Positions 36,052-44,831 of a DNA stretch of 64,000 bases are shown here, one piece after another. How positions within the stretch are numbered: the stretch's first letter is position 1; each line of letters starts with the position of its first letter. The stretch comes from Sulfurovum sp. XGS-02 (GTDB taxonomy: Bacteria > Campylobacterota > Campylobacteria > Campylobacterales > Sulfurovaceae), in assembly GCF_023213175.1 (NCBI RefSeq), contig NZ_CP093312.1, positions 310,001 through 374,000 of the forward strand, read 5' to 3'. The translations under genes were made by a program, and so were the position numbers. The notes below the pieces were generated by a model. That model did not search any database and had not been told where the DNA came from. It was given only the letters and a program-made list of their open reading frames with translations.

Positions 36052-36801
36052 ATGAAACCCGGATATAAAAAAATTGAACGGATGAACGCCACCACGCGTA
36101 TCATCCACTGGACCAATGTTTTTTCGATGATTGTTGCTGTAGCAACGGGGCTTTATATTGCTCATCCTTATTATCAGACCTTTATTGCTGATCCTGCTGT
36201 AGATAAATATGTCATGGCATGGAACCGTTGGGGACATTTTATTGTTGCAATTATTTTTGATGTTACATCGATTGTCATTTTTTATCTTGCTTTTTCAACA
36301 CGTTTCCTCAAGGTGAAACCATATAAAAAAGACATACCTACGCAGAGTAATATAAAACAGTTTTTTGAGGTATTTTTAAATCTTGTGACACTTAATAAAC
36401 GTAAAAAGTTTGATTCAAGCTATCTTGATAGTTTTAATTCAGTTTATTTCACGATCTTCCACTTGTTGCTAGTGTGGATGCTTTTGACTGGACTTCAGTT
36501 GTATGTACATGGTTTAGCTTCTGGCCTTAGTTCAATTGGTGAGTGGTGGCCATGGATGTTACACCTTATAACAGATTGGACAATTCCCGTAAGTGGCTGG
36601 TTAATCGGTTCTGGGCCTACAGCTTCTATCATGGATGTGCGTATTTCACACCATTATACAATGTGGTGGATCATTGCTTGGGTAGTCTTTCATATTTATT
36701 ATCAAGTATGGCGTAGCATTTTCTGGAAAGAAGGTGATATTAATATTGTGATAGGTGGCGGTAAGTATGTAAAAATAAAGGAGGATGACAAAGAAGCATA
36801 G
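36052..36801 (+). CDS. hydC: Hydrogenase cytochrome b subunit
   Basis: 249 residues, di-heme membrane cytochrome b that links HydAB to menaquinone. Four membrane helices are visible (WTNVFSMIVAVATGLYIA; HFIVAIIFDVTSIVIFYLAF; FTIFHLLLVWMLLTGLQLY; HYTMWWIIAWVVFHIYYQVW), with heme-ligand candidates in RIIHWTNV, HFIVA, HLLL and HHYTMWW...FHIYYQ. The ATG at 36052 has AAGGAG seven bases upstream; longer readings run into hydB. AT-rich like the rest of the cluster. Confidence 0.93.
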   Translation: MKPGYKKIERMNATTRIIHWTNVFSMIVAVATGLYIAHPYYQTFIADPAVDKYVMAWNRWGHFIVAIIFDVTSIVIFYLAFSTRFLKVKPYKKDIPTQSNIKQFFEVFLNLVTLNKRKKFDSSYLDSFNSVYFTIFHLLLVWMLLTGLQLYVHGLASGLSSIGEWWPWMLHLITDWTIPVSGWLIGSGPTASIMDVRISHHYTMWWIIAWVVFHIYYQVWRSIFWKEGDINIVIGGGKYVKIKEDDKEA

Positions 36802-36826
36802 TGCTTTTTTGTCTTAATATATAAAA

Positions 36827-37399
36827 ATGGTCTATCAAAAAATAGCACTCATCGGTATAGGAAATATTATGTTTCATGATGAGGGACTTGGTGTTTATCT
36901 TGTAAAGTATATAGAAGAAAATTACCATATTCCAGATAATTTAACTATTGTAGAAGGTGGGACATTGGGGTTTAGCCTCATGACCTACTATCAAGAGTAT
37001 GATAAAGTTATTATTGTAGGTACGAGTTCTAAAGATGGTGATATAGGTACTATATACTCTGAATCAAGTGAAGAAGTTATGGCTCAAGGTGGCACACGCC
37101 AAACTGCAAACGAAGTTGAGATCACCATGATGCTTGAGATATGTTCTTTTCATGAAGATATGGGAGAAGTACAACTTATTACTATGGTTCCCGAGGACAT
37201 CATAGATGTATGCAATGGACTGACTAATTCAGTACTTAGTCATATGCCAAAACTTGTAGATGCCACTTTAGAAGAGTTGGAAAACTCTGGTGTTAGATTG
37301 AAAAGAACTCTTTGTAGTCGAGTTTCCTTTGAGACTATAATAGATGCCTATGCTAATCCCAAAATGGCAGATTACAATGACATGTCAATGTTAGTATAA
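36827..37399 (+). CDS. hydD: Hydrogenase maturation protease (HydD/HyaD type)
   Basis: 190-residue nickel-dependent endopeptidase that trims the HydB tail. Family motifs: ALIGIGNIMFHDEGLGVYLV at the N-terminus, with Asp/Glu in the nickel site, and VEGGTLGFSLMTYY. The second conserved Asp (usually DA/DS after VIIV) reads VGTSSKDG here, a small departure. Fifth-position gene hydE follows only after two inverted-repeat elements. Confidence 0.88.
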   Translation: MVYQKIALIGIGNIMFHDEGLGVYLVKYIEENYHIPDNLTIVEGGTLGFSLMTYYQEYDKVIIVGTSSKDGDIGTIYSESSEEVMAQGGTRQTANEVEITMMLEICSFHEDMGEVQLITMVPEDIIDVCNGLTNSVLSHMPKLVDATLEELENSGVRLKRTLCSRVSFETIIDAYANPKMADYNDMSMLV

Positions 37400-37415
37400 A
37401 TTAGGATTATATAGT

Positions 37416-37527
37416 ACTCAGCTGGGTAGGTAAAACATATGTTTGTCCATCTTCACATAGATAAATATGTTTATTGTTCCACCTTGATTTTAAGTAACCA
37501 ACTTACTTCAGCTGAACCCAATTGAGT
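37416..37527. repeat. Imperfect inverted-repeat element upstream of hydE
   Basis: Ends ACTCAGCTGGGT (37416-37427) and ACCCAATTGAGT (37516-37527) match as inverse copies at 10 of 12 bases, with about 90 bases between. No coding potential. It may be a relic of a small non-autonomous element or a hydD transcript end. Confidence 0.4.
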
Positions 37528-37574
37528 AATATATAATTATAGTTAATCACTATTTAATGTATAGTTAAAATATC

Positions 37575-37707
37575 ATTGTTTAGTACACAGCCAGACAATC
37601 AATTCATTGTGTTCAATAGCATACACAGCAATTTGATTTAAAAGGTAACATGCTTCCTCCCATTCGTATGTTCTTCATTCTTTGTGTCTGGTTGTGTAGT
37701 AAATAAT
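37575..37707. repeat. Long hairpin element, 23-base inverted arms (copy 1)
   Basis: The left arm at 37575-37597 and right arm at 37685-37707 are inverse copies at 20 of 23 bases. The core of each arm, GTTTAGTRYACAGCCAGA, is shared with the element at 39673-39808. The two inner regions show no clear similarity to each other. The right end lies 14 bases before the hydE start, inside the stretch where a leader would be. Confidence 0.65.
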
Positions 37708-37721
37708 TATTAGGAGCCTAA

Positions 37722-39647
37722 ATGTACTTTATTTTTGAAATCGAGTTTTCATCAAACAAAAATTATATAGCAGAGCTCATCAGGGCATATGCTAGACAAG
37801 AACAAGTAGAAGTAGATGTACTGCAGAGTGCAGAGAAAATAACTATGATATTTAACAAAGATGATGAAAATCTTGAACATTTTTTACTTGGCATTGAAGA
37901 AATCATACCTGCATCACTGTTCCTGGGTAAAGGTAAACACTATTTTGCAGAGGAAAAACCAGTGCTAATGCCTGTTTCTAAGTCGAAATTACCTCTAAAT
38001 ATTGCTCCGTGTCCAACATGTCAGAAAGAAATGTTTGATGTAAGCAGTCGGCGTTACTATTACCCTTTTACTTCCTGTAATCACTGTGGTTCTCAACATC
38101 CATTTGTAGATAAATACCCTTACGAACGTCCCAATACTTTTATGAAGTTTCTTGCACCTTGCGAAGACTGTCTAAGTGAAACTAAAAAGAATGCTTTACG
38201 TTTAGACTATCCACTCATTTCATGTATAGAGTGTGGTATAGCGATACGTATGTTGGACAAAGAGAGTGAACACTTAGCACTGAACAAAGGTGATTATAGA
38301 AGACTTTTTGAGGTTAGCGGCAGAGCCATAGCAAAAGGTAAGCACGTGTTGATGAAAACGACACATGGCTTTAGAAAGTTTTTTAAACCTACCGCTGAGT
38401 ATAGCCCAGTTACAAGTACACTACTAATGGCTGACGTCAATGGATTTAATGTACATCTCATGATGGTAGAGCAAGAATTTAATGCACTTCTGAGTATCGA
38501 GAGACCGTTACTTAGAGTTGCTACCAAAAGTGATGAGCTAAAAGCACTCTATGGCTCAAGTGTACAAGTGAAGTATCCAGATGATGGTATGACTATGCTT
38601 CTTGCACGTGAACTTATGACTGCTGGACTTCAGTACATATCATACATCGAGTGTGACAGTGATGAAGAGGCAGATTTCTTAGTGGATTTTGATATGCCTA
38701 TTAACCCTCAACAGGATATGAAGATATTTATAAACCAAGACAAAAAATTATTTGTTTCTGGTAAGCGTATATTATTCCCAGCAGCGGTGCAGAGTAATAA
38801 AAATAGAGTAATAGTAGCCCATGATTTAGCATGTGTACAAACAGGAAAACAGAGTGTGATAGACTCTGTAGCCGTATTTGACACAGTAGATACTGAAGAA
38901 CTCTATGTACTAGAAACAGAAGATTTTGATGGTGGTCATAGCAATGAACATCGTTTTGAACAGTATGAAGCCTCAATGATGTCTGTACTTGCAGAGCACT
39001 ATAAAGTAGGCCAAAAAGCTATAGGTGTACATTTCGATGGTTCACTGAACTTTCTCTACTACAATGGAAAAAAAGTTATTAATGCTGTACCTGCGATAGC
39101 GTTTGAATCAGATAACCTTTGGGAAAAGGTAAGTACACTTAGAGAAGGATCAGATAGGCTTGTAGGAAATTACAAGAAAGCATATCCTGAAGTATTTGAT
39201 CGTTTAGATAATCTCGAAGGTGATATGGATATCTTTGAAGTGACAGCCATTGCTTTAGGTCTTGAAGATGAGAGTATTGAAGGTATATCAGCTGAAGCAT
39301 TGAGCTTTTTAGGTAAAGGTGGACTACAAATAGACACTAGGGTTAAAGACAACCGTTTTGATAACTACGCATTTTTGACAAGTATCATGAGTTATCAGCT
39401 AGGGGGTGTTGAGAGTAACTTCATGTGTTATAGTATTTATGAGTCTTTGGGTGACTATATAGGAGAGATAGTCCCTCAACTCATGGATAAAACAGAAGCC
39501 ACAGTCATCACACTTACAGGTGAGACATTTGCTAACCAATCACTCTATGGCAGAATACAAAAAACATTGGGTGCAAAAAACCCATTGATGAATAAAAGTT
39601 TCCCTATAGGGAAAGAGAATGCTGTATATGGGGCATTGTATTTATGA
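37722..39647 (+). CDS. hydE: HypF-like hydrogenase accessory protein (HydE)
   Basis: 641 residues related to carbamoyltransferase HypF but altered. The N-terminal acylphosphatase domain is replaced by an unrelated 90-residue stretch. The two HypF zinc fingers are intact (C97/C100, C119/C122, C147/C150, C168/C171; PFTSCNHCG, YPYERPNTFM). A YrdC-like part follows (ERPLLRVATKSDEL). The Kae1-like C-terminal domain lacks the HHHAH-type metal site (here HRFEQYEAS). Position after hydABCD matches HydE of Wolinella/Helicobacter. It probably helps maturation, but not with normal HypF chemistry. AGGAG before ATG. Confidence 0.75.
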   Translation: MYFIFEIEFSSNKNYIAELIRAYARQEQVEVDVLQSAEKITMIFNKDDENLEHFLLGIEEIIPASLFLGKGKHYFAEEKPVLMPVSKSKLPLNIAPCPTCQKEMFDVSSRRYYYPFTSCNHCGSQHPFVDKYPYERPNTFMKFLAPCEDCLSETKKNALRLDYPLISCIECGIAIRMLDKESEHLALNKGDYRRLFEVSGRAIAKGKHVLMKTTHGFRKFFKPTAEYSPVTSTLLMADVNGFNVHLMMVEQEFNALLSIERPLLRVATKSDELKALYGSSVQVKYPDDGMTMLLARELMTAGLQYISYIECDSDEEADFLVDFDMPINPQQDMKIFINQDKKLFVSGKRILFPAAVQSNKNRVIVAHDLACVQTGKQSVIDSVAVFDTVDTEELYVLETEDFDGGHSNEHRFEQYEASMMSVLAEHYKVGQKAIGVHFDGSLNFLYYNGKKVINAVPAIAFESDNLWEKVSTLREGSDRLVGNYKKAYPEVFDRLDNLEGDMDIFEVTAIALGLEDESIEGISAEALSFLGKGGLQIDTRVKDNRFDNYAFLTSIMSYQLGGVESNFMCYSIYESLGDYIGEIVPQLMDKTEATVITLTGETFANQSLYGRIQKTLGAKNPLMNKSFPIGKENAVYGALYL

Positions 39648-39672
39648 TATGGATTGAGAATACATTTTAATT

Positions 39673-39808
39673 ATTGTTTAGTGTACAGCCAGATATATTT
39701 TGTAAATAGTGGGACATATATCCTTGTCCAAATAATTTATTGATGATATTTAAGTTTCATATATGTCTTTTACAGATCCTTTGTATATCTGGCTGTACAG
39801 TAAACAAT
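39673..39808. repeat. Long hairpin element, 25-base inverted arms (copy 2)
   Basis: Arms at 39673-39697 and 39784-39808 are inverse copies with a single mismatch. Inside, GACATATAT/ATATATGTC and TGTAAA/TTTACA continue the fold, so nearly all of the 136 bases can form one hairpin. It begins 26 bases after the hydE stop; with copy 1 it brackets that gene. Confidence 0.7.
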
Positions 39809-39871
39809 GATTAATGGTGTTTCATTTATTTTGATAAAAAAAGTTATAGATATGAAATTAAAGGAGTAGTA

Positions 39872-40417
39872 ATGTTGACAAAAGAGTTACATGTCGATCG
39901 GCATGCCAGTTATTCTTCAAGTACAGATGAGAATGGAATAATAATTTCAGTCAGTACAGATTTTGAGAATCTCTCTGGATATAGTAAAAATGAGTTAAAG
40001 GGTAAAAACCATAATATAGTTAGACATCCAGATATGCCCAGGATAATATTTAAAATGATCTGGGATGCTTTAGAGAGGGGTGAAGAATCTATTAGTTATG
40101 TTTTTAATCATGCAAAAGATGGTGGTTATTATTGGTTAGCGAATAGAACATATTTATTTTCAAGAGATGATCAAGGTAGAGCTAGATACTTCTCATATAA
40201 AAGTGCAATGTCTTCTCGTGCAAAACATCATATGTTAAAACTTTATACTAAGTTATTGGAAGAAGAAAAGAAAGGTGGCATTGAGGCATCTGAAAAATAT
40301 TTAACTGAATATCTAGAATTTAGAGGTGTAACTTTTAATGAATATATGAAGACATTTTTGGATAATAGTGGACTTGTAAAAACTGGTTTTTTTATGGCAA
40401 GAAAACTTTTTTCATAA
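39872..40417 (+). CDS. Stand-alone PAS protein with Aer-type redox-sensor domain
   Basis: 181 residues. Residues about 12-115 are a PAS domain whose ENLSGYSKNELKGKNHNIVRHPDMP closely follows the FAD-binding PAS of the aerotaxis receptor Aer, then WDALERGEESISYVFNHAKDGGYYWLANRTYLF. The remaining 65 residues are charged helix with no chemoreceptor, kinase or GGDEF domain. It may signal through a partner. The location among hydrogenase genes suggests redox or oxygen sensing for H2 metabolism. AAAGGAGTAGT precedes the ATG. Confidence 0.82.
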   Translation: MLTKELHVDRHASYSSSTDENGIIISVSTDFENLSGYSKNELKGKNHNIVRHPDMPRIIFKMIWDALERGEESISYVFNHAKDGGYYWLANRTYLFSRDDQGRARYFSYKSAMSSRAKHHMLKLYTKLLEEEKKGGIEASEKYLTEYLEFRGVTFNEYMKTFLDNSGLVKTGFFMARKLFS

Positions 40418-40520
40418 TATAAAGTATAGAGTGTGTTTTATTTTTGAATGGCCGAGATGAGAAGAAAAAGTGAGAGATGACTTTTTTGATTATGATATAA
40501 TTTTTTATGGAATATCTTAA

Positions 40521-40871
40521 GACAATAAAGAAGATGAATGCAACACAATACCTCCAGATGTGAGTACCTGTGAAGAGTGTCAAGCTGAACTATTTGATCC
40601 TTCTAACCATCGTTACGGATATCCGTTCATTACTTGTGCAAATTATGGAGTACGTTATTCTATTATGAATGACTTGCCTTATGAGCGTAAAAATACTTCT
40701 ATGAGATTTTTTGAGATGTGTAGTACCTGTGAGAAAGAATATACTGATCTCCTAGACAGACGCTATCATGCACAGCCAATAGGGTGTTGGAAGTGTGGAC
40801 CACAATTAACATTATATGACAATGTAGGTCAAGATCTATCAAGGTCGAAAATCATTGCAAAATATAACTAA
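40521..40871 (+). pseudogene. hypF: hypF remnant: zinc-finger region only
   Basis: From just after an in-frame stop (40518-40520) the frame reads ECNTIPPDVSTCEECQAELFDPSNHRYGYPFITCANYG..., the start of the HypF zinc-finger domain, and runs through YHAQPIGCWKCGPQLTLYDN, where HypF would continue into its YrdC domain. Here it stops. One zinc Cys is Tyr (CANY for CxxC). Acylphosphatase, YrdC and Kae1 domains are missing. A GTG at 40560 could start a 103-residue protein, but decay is the simpler reading. No intact hypF is in the window. Confidence 0.7.
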
Positions 40872-40887
40872 AAAACAAAGGTAAATA

Positions 40888-41136
40888 ATGAAATATCCAG
40901 TAAGAGTAAAACTTGAGGTAGGAGAAAAATATCTTTTTTGTACTTGTGGCAAGAGTGCAGATGGGGTACTATGTGACGGAAGCCATAAAGGGAGTACGTT
41001 TTCTCCTAAAGAGTTTATTGCTACTAGAACAGCTGAAAGTTATCTTTGTAGATGTAAAAAGAGCTATAATGGAGTATATTGTGATGGAAATCATGCCAAA
41101 AGAGAAACTCTGAATCTTGATTTTTTAGACAGTTAG
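40888..41136 (+). CDS. CDGSH iron-sulfur protein with two motifs
   Basis: 82 residues with two [2Fe-2S] CDGSH motifs: CTCGKSADGVLCDGSH (about 18-33) and CRCKKSYNGVYCDGNH (about 54-69), so a double-motif bacterial member of the mitoNEET family. Such proteins carry or transfer 2Fe-2S clusters and are redox-active. No signal peptide. AAAGG lies ahead of the ATG. A hairpin follows directly. Confidence 0.9.
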   Translation: MKYPVRVKLEVGEKYLFCTCGKSADGVLCDGSHKGSTFSPKEFIATRTAESYLCRCKKSYNGVYCDGNHAKRETLNLDFLDS

Positions 41137-41138
41137 AT

Positions 41139-41166
41139 CTATTATAGCTCTTGAGCTAGATAATAG
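41139..41166 (+). terminator. Terminator hairpin after the CDGSH gene
   Basis: CTATTAT-AGCTC (41139-41150) folds back on GAGCT...ATAATAG (41153-41166) with a two-base loop and a two-base bulge, followed by GATTTTCT. It separates the hydrogenase part from the sulfate-assimilation part. Confidence 0.65.
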
Positions 41167-41428
41167 GATTTTCTATACAAGTTTCAAAACCTATTAATCG
41201 TTTATCTCAGAAGTATCATTGTTCACTAAAAGGGTTGTTAATCTTTCATTTTCTCTTCCTTTACTTTGTACTCAAACGTTAATAAAATTAACATTCTAAA
41301 CTTTTTTATTATTTATTTGACTTTAAATATAAGCCTCAGTATTTCCAGTAATAGCATACCTATGAGCTGGGCAGACCTTTTATTCTCCCCCGATTAATCG
41401 AAGTAATACATATAATCTATAGATTTAC
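41167..41428. other. AT-rich gap before the cys operon
   Basis: About 260 bases without coding signal. I see no repeat or RNA fold that I can support; the promoter of the next operon starts at 41429. Confidence 0.4.
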
Positions 41429-41486
41429 TTGACATTTATAATAAAAAAGGCTATACTCCAAAAATAATCTAATGAATGATTATTCA
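41429..41486 (+). promoter_or_regulatory. Sigma-70 promoter and TGAAT-N4-ATTCA operator of the DUF4395-cys operon
   Basis: TTGACA (41429-41434), 17 bases, TATACT (41452-41457): a textbook promoter, the best in the window. TGAATGATTATTCA (41473-41486), within a longer TAATGAATG.../...CATTCATTA symmetry, lies just after the expected transcription start. This is the same operator as in front of the hydrogenase genes. Confidence 0.75.
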
Positions 41487-41522
41487 TTCATTAAGATATT
41501 AAAACTTTATTTAGGAGTCGAA

Positions 41523-41969
41523 ATGTCTAATATCACAGATAGAAAAGTTGTAATAATTGATGAAAGTCAAATACGTATCGTAGCGGCATTAGTAGCAATA
41601 TCTATAGTAGCTTATTTATTTTTAGGCTATATAGGTTTGTTGATATTATTGATCTATCATTTTTTTATTCAATTATATTTAACGCCTTTACTCAGTCCAC
41701 TAGAATTAATAGCAACATTTATATCTTCTTTACTTACCCATAATAAATATAGTAAGAATACATCAGAAAAAGAGTTTGCCGCACATCTTGCACTTACGAT
41801 TGTGAGTGTGTCCATGATACTAGAAGTACTGGAATACACCAGGTTGGCTTCTGCTTTAATTTTACTATTACTAGTTTGGAAACTAATAGAAGTAAGTAAA
41901 AATATATGTTTTGGTTGCAGACTGTATGAATTTGTGAAGCAAAAAGGAATTGAAATAGTTTCATTGTAA
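41523..41969 (+). CDS. DUF4395 membrane protein (first of two)
   Basis: 148 residues: short N-terminal part with QIRIVAALVAISIVAYLFLGYIGLLILLIYHFF, loop, then two more helices and a C-terminal CFGC motif (KNICFGCRLYEFVKQKG), the pattern of DUF4395. AAGGAGTCGAA precedes ATG 41523; an upstream ATG at 41472 lies inside the operator. It leads the operon with cysK. A second member, with CVGC, closes the operon at 49136. Transport or handling of a sulfur compound is possible, but unproven. Confidence 0.8.
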   Translation: MSNITDRKVVIIDESQIRIVAALVAISIVAYLFLGYIGLLILLIYHFFIQLYLTPLLSPLELIATFISSLLTHNKYSKNTSEKEFAAHLALTIVSVSMILEVLEYTRLASALILLLLVWKLIEVSKNICFGCRLYEFVKQKGIEIVSL

Positions 41970-42008
41970 ATGTTTAGAAAGAAGATTAAATAAGTAAAAG
42001 GATTAATT

Positions 42009-42935
42009 GTGAAATATGCTCAAAATATTACAGAATTAGTAGGAAATACACCCTTGGTGAAATTGATAAATGCGAGTAGTCATGCATTGGTATTAGGAAA
42101 GTGTGAATTCATGAACCCCACTCATTCTGTAAAAGACAGAATTGGAAATAGCATGATTAATGATGCTTTAAAAAAAGGTTTAATTAATAAAAACACTACA
42201 GTGATTGAAGCAACTAGTGGTAATACAGGAATTGCTTTAGCGTCAATTTGTGCTGTACATGGAATTAAATTAGTGCTTACAATGCCATCTTCTATGAGTA
42301 TTGAACGAAAAAGATTATTGAAAGCATTAGGTGCTGATTTGATCTTAACAAACCCTGAACAAGGCATGGAAGGTGCAGTTTACAAAGCAGTTGAACTTGC
42401 AAATGAAACTGAAAACTCATTTATATTGGAACAATTTGAAAATAGTGCAAATCCGGAAGTTCATAGATTGACCACTGCTAAAGAAATTTTGGCAGATACA
42501 AACGGAAACATTGATATTTTAGTCGCTGCAATTGGTACAGGTGGTTCTATTACAGGAATTTCTGAAGTACTCAAAGCACATAATCCTAATATAAAAATTA
42601 TTGCTGTTGAACCTAAGTCTTCTCCTGTTTTATCTGGTGGAAGACCTGGACCACATAATATTCAAGGTATTGGAGCAGGTTTTATCCCCAAAGTTTTAAA
42701 TACTGAAATTTATGATGAAGTCATTCAAGTTTCAAATGAAGATGCAATAGAAACATCAAGGGCTTTAGCCAAAAGAGAAGGGCTTTTAGTCGGTATCTCA
42801 TCTGGTGCTAATACTTTTGTAGCTTCTCAACTAGCACATAAAGAAGAGAATCAAGGAAAAGTTATCGTAACAATTCTTTGTGATACGGGTGAAAGATATT
42901 TATGTGCTGGTTTATATGATGTTGATGATGAGTAA
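42009..42935 (+). CDS. cysK: Cysteine synthase
   Basis: O-acetylserine sulfhydrylase, making cysteine from sulfide; 308 residues. PLP Lys in PTHSVKDRIGN, the Asn loop EATSGNTGIALA, phosphate-binding GTGGSITG and C-terminal ILCDTGERYL are all present. GTG start behind AAAAGG. It heads the assimilatory genes after the DUF4395 gene. Codon use is AT-rich like its neighbours. Confidence 0.93.
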   Translation: MKYAQNITELVGNTPLVKLINASSHALVLGKCEFMNPTHSVKDRIGNSMINDALKKGLINKNTTVIEATSGNTGIALASICAVHGIKLVLTMPSSMSIERKRLLKALGADLILTNPEQGMEGAVYKAVELANETENSFILEQFENSANPEVHRLTTAKEILADTNGNIDILVAAIGTGGSITGISEVLKAHNPNIKIIAVEPKSSPVLSGGRPGPHNIQGIGAGFIPKVLNTEIYDEVIQVSNEDAIETSRALAKREGLLVGISSGANTFVASQLAHKEENQGKVIVTILCDTGERYLCAGLYDVDDE

Positions 42936-42962
42936 TCGTTATCTCAAACCAAAAGGTAATAA

Positions 42963-43193
42963 ATGAAAGAAAAAGCATATAGATCGATCATAAAAACGAT
43001 CTCATGGAGAACAGTAGGAACACTTGACACTGTAGTTATCTCATATTTTATAACTGGCAGTTTTAAAATGGCTGCATCAATTGGTTCGATTGAGCTTTTT
43101 ACAAAAATGATCTTATATTATTTTCATGAGAGAGTTTGGAATAAAATTAGTTTAGGAAGGCATAAGCCGACTAAAGATGACTATGTTATATAG
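42963..43193 (+). CDS. DUF2061 small membrane protein
   Basis: 76 residues, MKEKAYRSIIKTISWRTVGTLDTVVISYFITGS, the standard DUF2061 opening, with a hydrophobic middle and a second conserved block IELFTKMILYYFHERVWNKI. DUF2061 genes are often found beside cysD/cysN/cysH in other bacteria, as here. Role unknown, perhaps in sulfate or sulfite handling at the membrane. Confidence 0.85.
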   Translation: MKEKAYRSIIKTISWRTVGTLDTVVISYFITGSFKMAASIGSIELFTKMILYYFHERVWNKISLGRHKPTKDDYVI

Positions 43194-43201
43194 GAGACAT
43201 A

Positions 43202-43906
43202 ATGGAAACAACAATAATAGATAGTTTAAATAGAAAGTTTAAGGGCACGTCACCCTCTGAAAAATTAGCATATTTTTTGGATGTATACAGAGATAGAATC
43301 GGGCTTTCATCAAGTTTTGGTGTGGAAGATCAGGTGTTAACAGATATGGTCTCGAAAATAGATAATAATGCACGTATTTTCACACTGGATACGGGACGAT
43401 TACACCCTGAAACCTATGATGTTATGGATGCAACGAATTTAAAGTATAACAGAAAGATAGAGGTCTTTTTCCCAGATACATCAAGTATTCAAGAACTTTA
43501 TAAAACGCAAGGCATAAATGGCCATTATGAAAGTCTGGAGAAAAGAAAGAATTGCTGTTACGTAAGAAAAATAGAACCTTTACAAAGAGCACTTAAAGGA
43601 TTGGATGTATGGATTACAGGATTAAGGGCAGATCAAAGTATAACTAGAACAGAAGTGCCCTTAGTTGAGTATGACGATAATTTTAAAGTCATTAAAGTGA
43701 ATCCATTGATAGATTGGAGTGAAGATGATGTTTGGAACTATATAAAAGAAAATAATGTTCCATATAATAAATTGCATGATCAAGGCTTTCCTAGTATAGG
43801 ATGTGCACCATGCACCAGAGCGGTGAAGGATGGCGAAGATATTAGGAGTGGTAGATGGTGGTGGGAAGACCCAGAACATAAAGAGTGTGGCTTACACAAA
43901 AAATAA
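43202..43906 (+). CDS. cysH: Adenylyl-sulfate (APS) reductase, assimilatory
   Basis: 234 residues. SSSFGVEDQVLTDM is the nucleotide-binding loop. The pairs CC (RKNCCYVRKIEPL) and CxxC (IGCAPCTR) bind a [4Fe-4S] cluster, which marks the type that reduces APS directly. The C-terminal ECGLH carries the catalytic Cys. Lack of a cysC kinase gene in the cluster agrees with APS as substrate. Product is sulfite for the siroheme reductase downstream. Confidence 0.92.
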   Translation: METTIIDSLNRKFKGTSPSEKLAYFLDVYRDRIGLSSSFGVEDQVLTDMVSKIDNNARIFTLDTGRLHPETYDVMDATNLKYNRKIEVFFPDTSSIQELYKTQGINGHYESLEKRKNCCYVRKIEPLQRALKGLDVWITGLRADQSITRTEVPLVEYDDNFKVIKVNPLIDWSEDDVWNYIKENNVPYNKLHDQGFPSIGCAPCTRAVKDGEDIRSGRWWWEDPEHKECGLHKK

Positions 43907-43918
43907 AAAAGGAAAAAG

Positions 43919-44830
43919 ATGATAAGTACAGAGAGATTAACACATTTAAAACAACTTGAAGCTGAATCTATACACATCATGAGAGAAGTTATAGCAGAAT
44001 TTGATAATCCTGTAATGATGTATTCAGTAGGTAAAGATTCTGCTGTAATGTTACATCTTGCACTAAAAGCTTTTGCTCCTGCAAAACTGCCTTTTCCACT
44101 TTTACATGTGGATACTAAATGGAAGTTCAAAGAGATGATTGAATTTAGAGACAAGAGAGCTAAAGAAGAAGGGTTTGAATTATTGGTTCATACAAACCCT
44201 GAAGGAATTGAGAAGAATATCGGACCATTTACTCATGGCTCTGCTGTGCATACAGATGTTATGAAAACACAAGGTTTAAAGCAGGCACTTAACAAATATA
44301 AGTTTGATGCTGTATTTGGCGGAGCACGTAGAGATGAAGAAAAATCTCGGGCAAAAGAAAGGATCTATTCTTTCAGAGACAAGAATCATCGATGGGATCC
44401 AAAAAATCAAAGACCAGAACTATGGAATCTTTATAACGCCAGGGTTCATAAAGATGAATCTATTAGAGTTTTTCCTCTGTCGAATTGGACAGAATTGGAT
44501 ATCTGGCAATATATTCACCTTGAGGGTATTCCAATTGTCCCATTATATTTTGCAGCGAAAAGACCGGTTGTTGAAAAAGATGGTGTAAAAATAATGGTTG
44601 ATGATGACAGAATGCCAATTGAAGAAACAGATGAAGTAAAAGAAGAGATGGTTAGGTTTAGAACGCTTGGATGTTATCCATTAACAGGTGCAGTTGAGTC
44701 AACTGCCACTACGTTACCTGAGATTATTCAAGAGATGTTATTAACAAAAACAAGTGAGAGACAAGGCAGAGTTATCGATAATGATTCTGCTGGTTCAATG
44801 GAAAAGAAAAAAATAGAGGGGTATTTTTAA
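43919..44830 (+). CDS. cysD: Sulfate adenylyltransferase subunit 2
   Basis: 303 residues. The PP-loop is [58 protein letters not shown] and [20 protein letters not shown] are family signatures. Works with CysN to activate sulfate to APS. AAGGAAAAAG precedes the ATG; one base separates its stop from cysN. Confidence 0.95.
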   Translation: MISTERLTHLKQLEAESIHIMREVIAEFDNPVMMYSVGKDSAVMLHLALKAFAPAKLPFPLLHVDTKWKFKEMIEFRDKRAKEEGFELLVHTNPEGIEKNIGPFTHGSAVHTDVMKTQGLKQALNKYKFDAVFGGARRDEEKSRAKERIYSFRDKNHRWDPKNQRPELWNLYNARVHKDESIRVFPLSNWTELDIWQYIHLEGIPIVPLYFAAKRPVVEKDGVKIMVDDDRMPIEETDEVKEEMVRFRTLGCYPLTGAVESTATTLPEIIQEMLLTKTSERQGRVIDNDSAGSMEKKKIEGYF

Positions 44831-44831
44831 G

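Noticed and set aside
37575-39808. Reading the two hairpin elements as integron attC sites with hydE as a cassette
   Set aside because: The ends lack the GTTRRRY/RYYYAAC core of attC, and no integron integrase is seen; the tyrosine recombinase at 18301 is Xer-like.
41472-41522. Longer start of the first DUF4395 protein at 41472
   Set aside because: The extra residues translate the operator palindrome; ATG 41523 has AGGAG in place.
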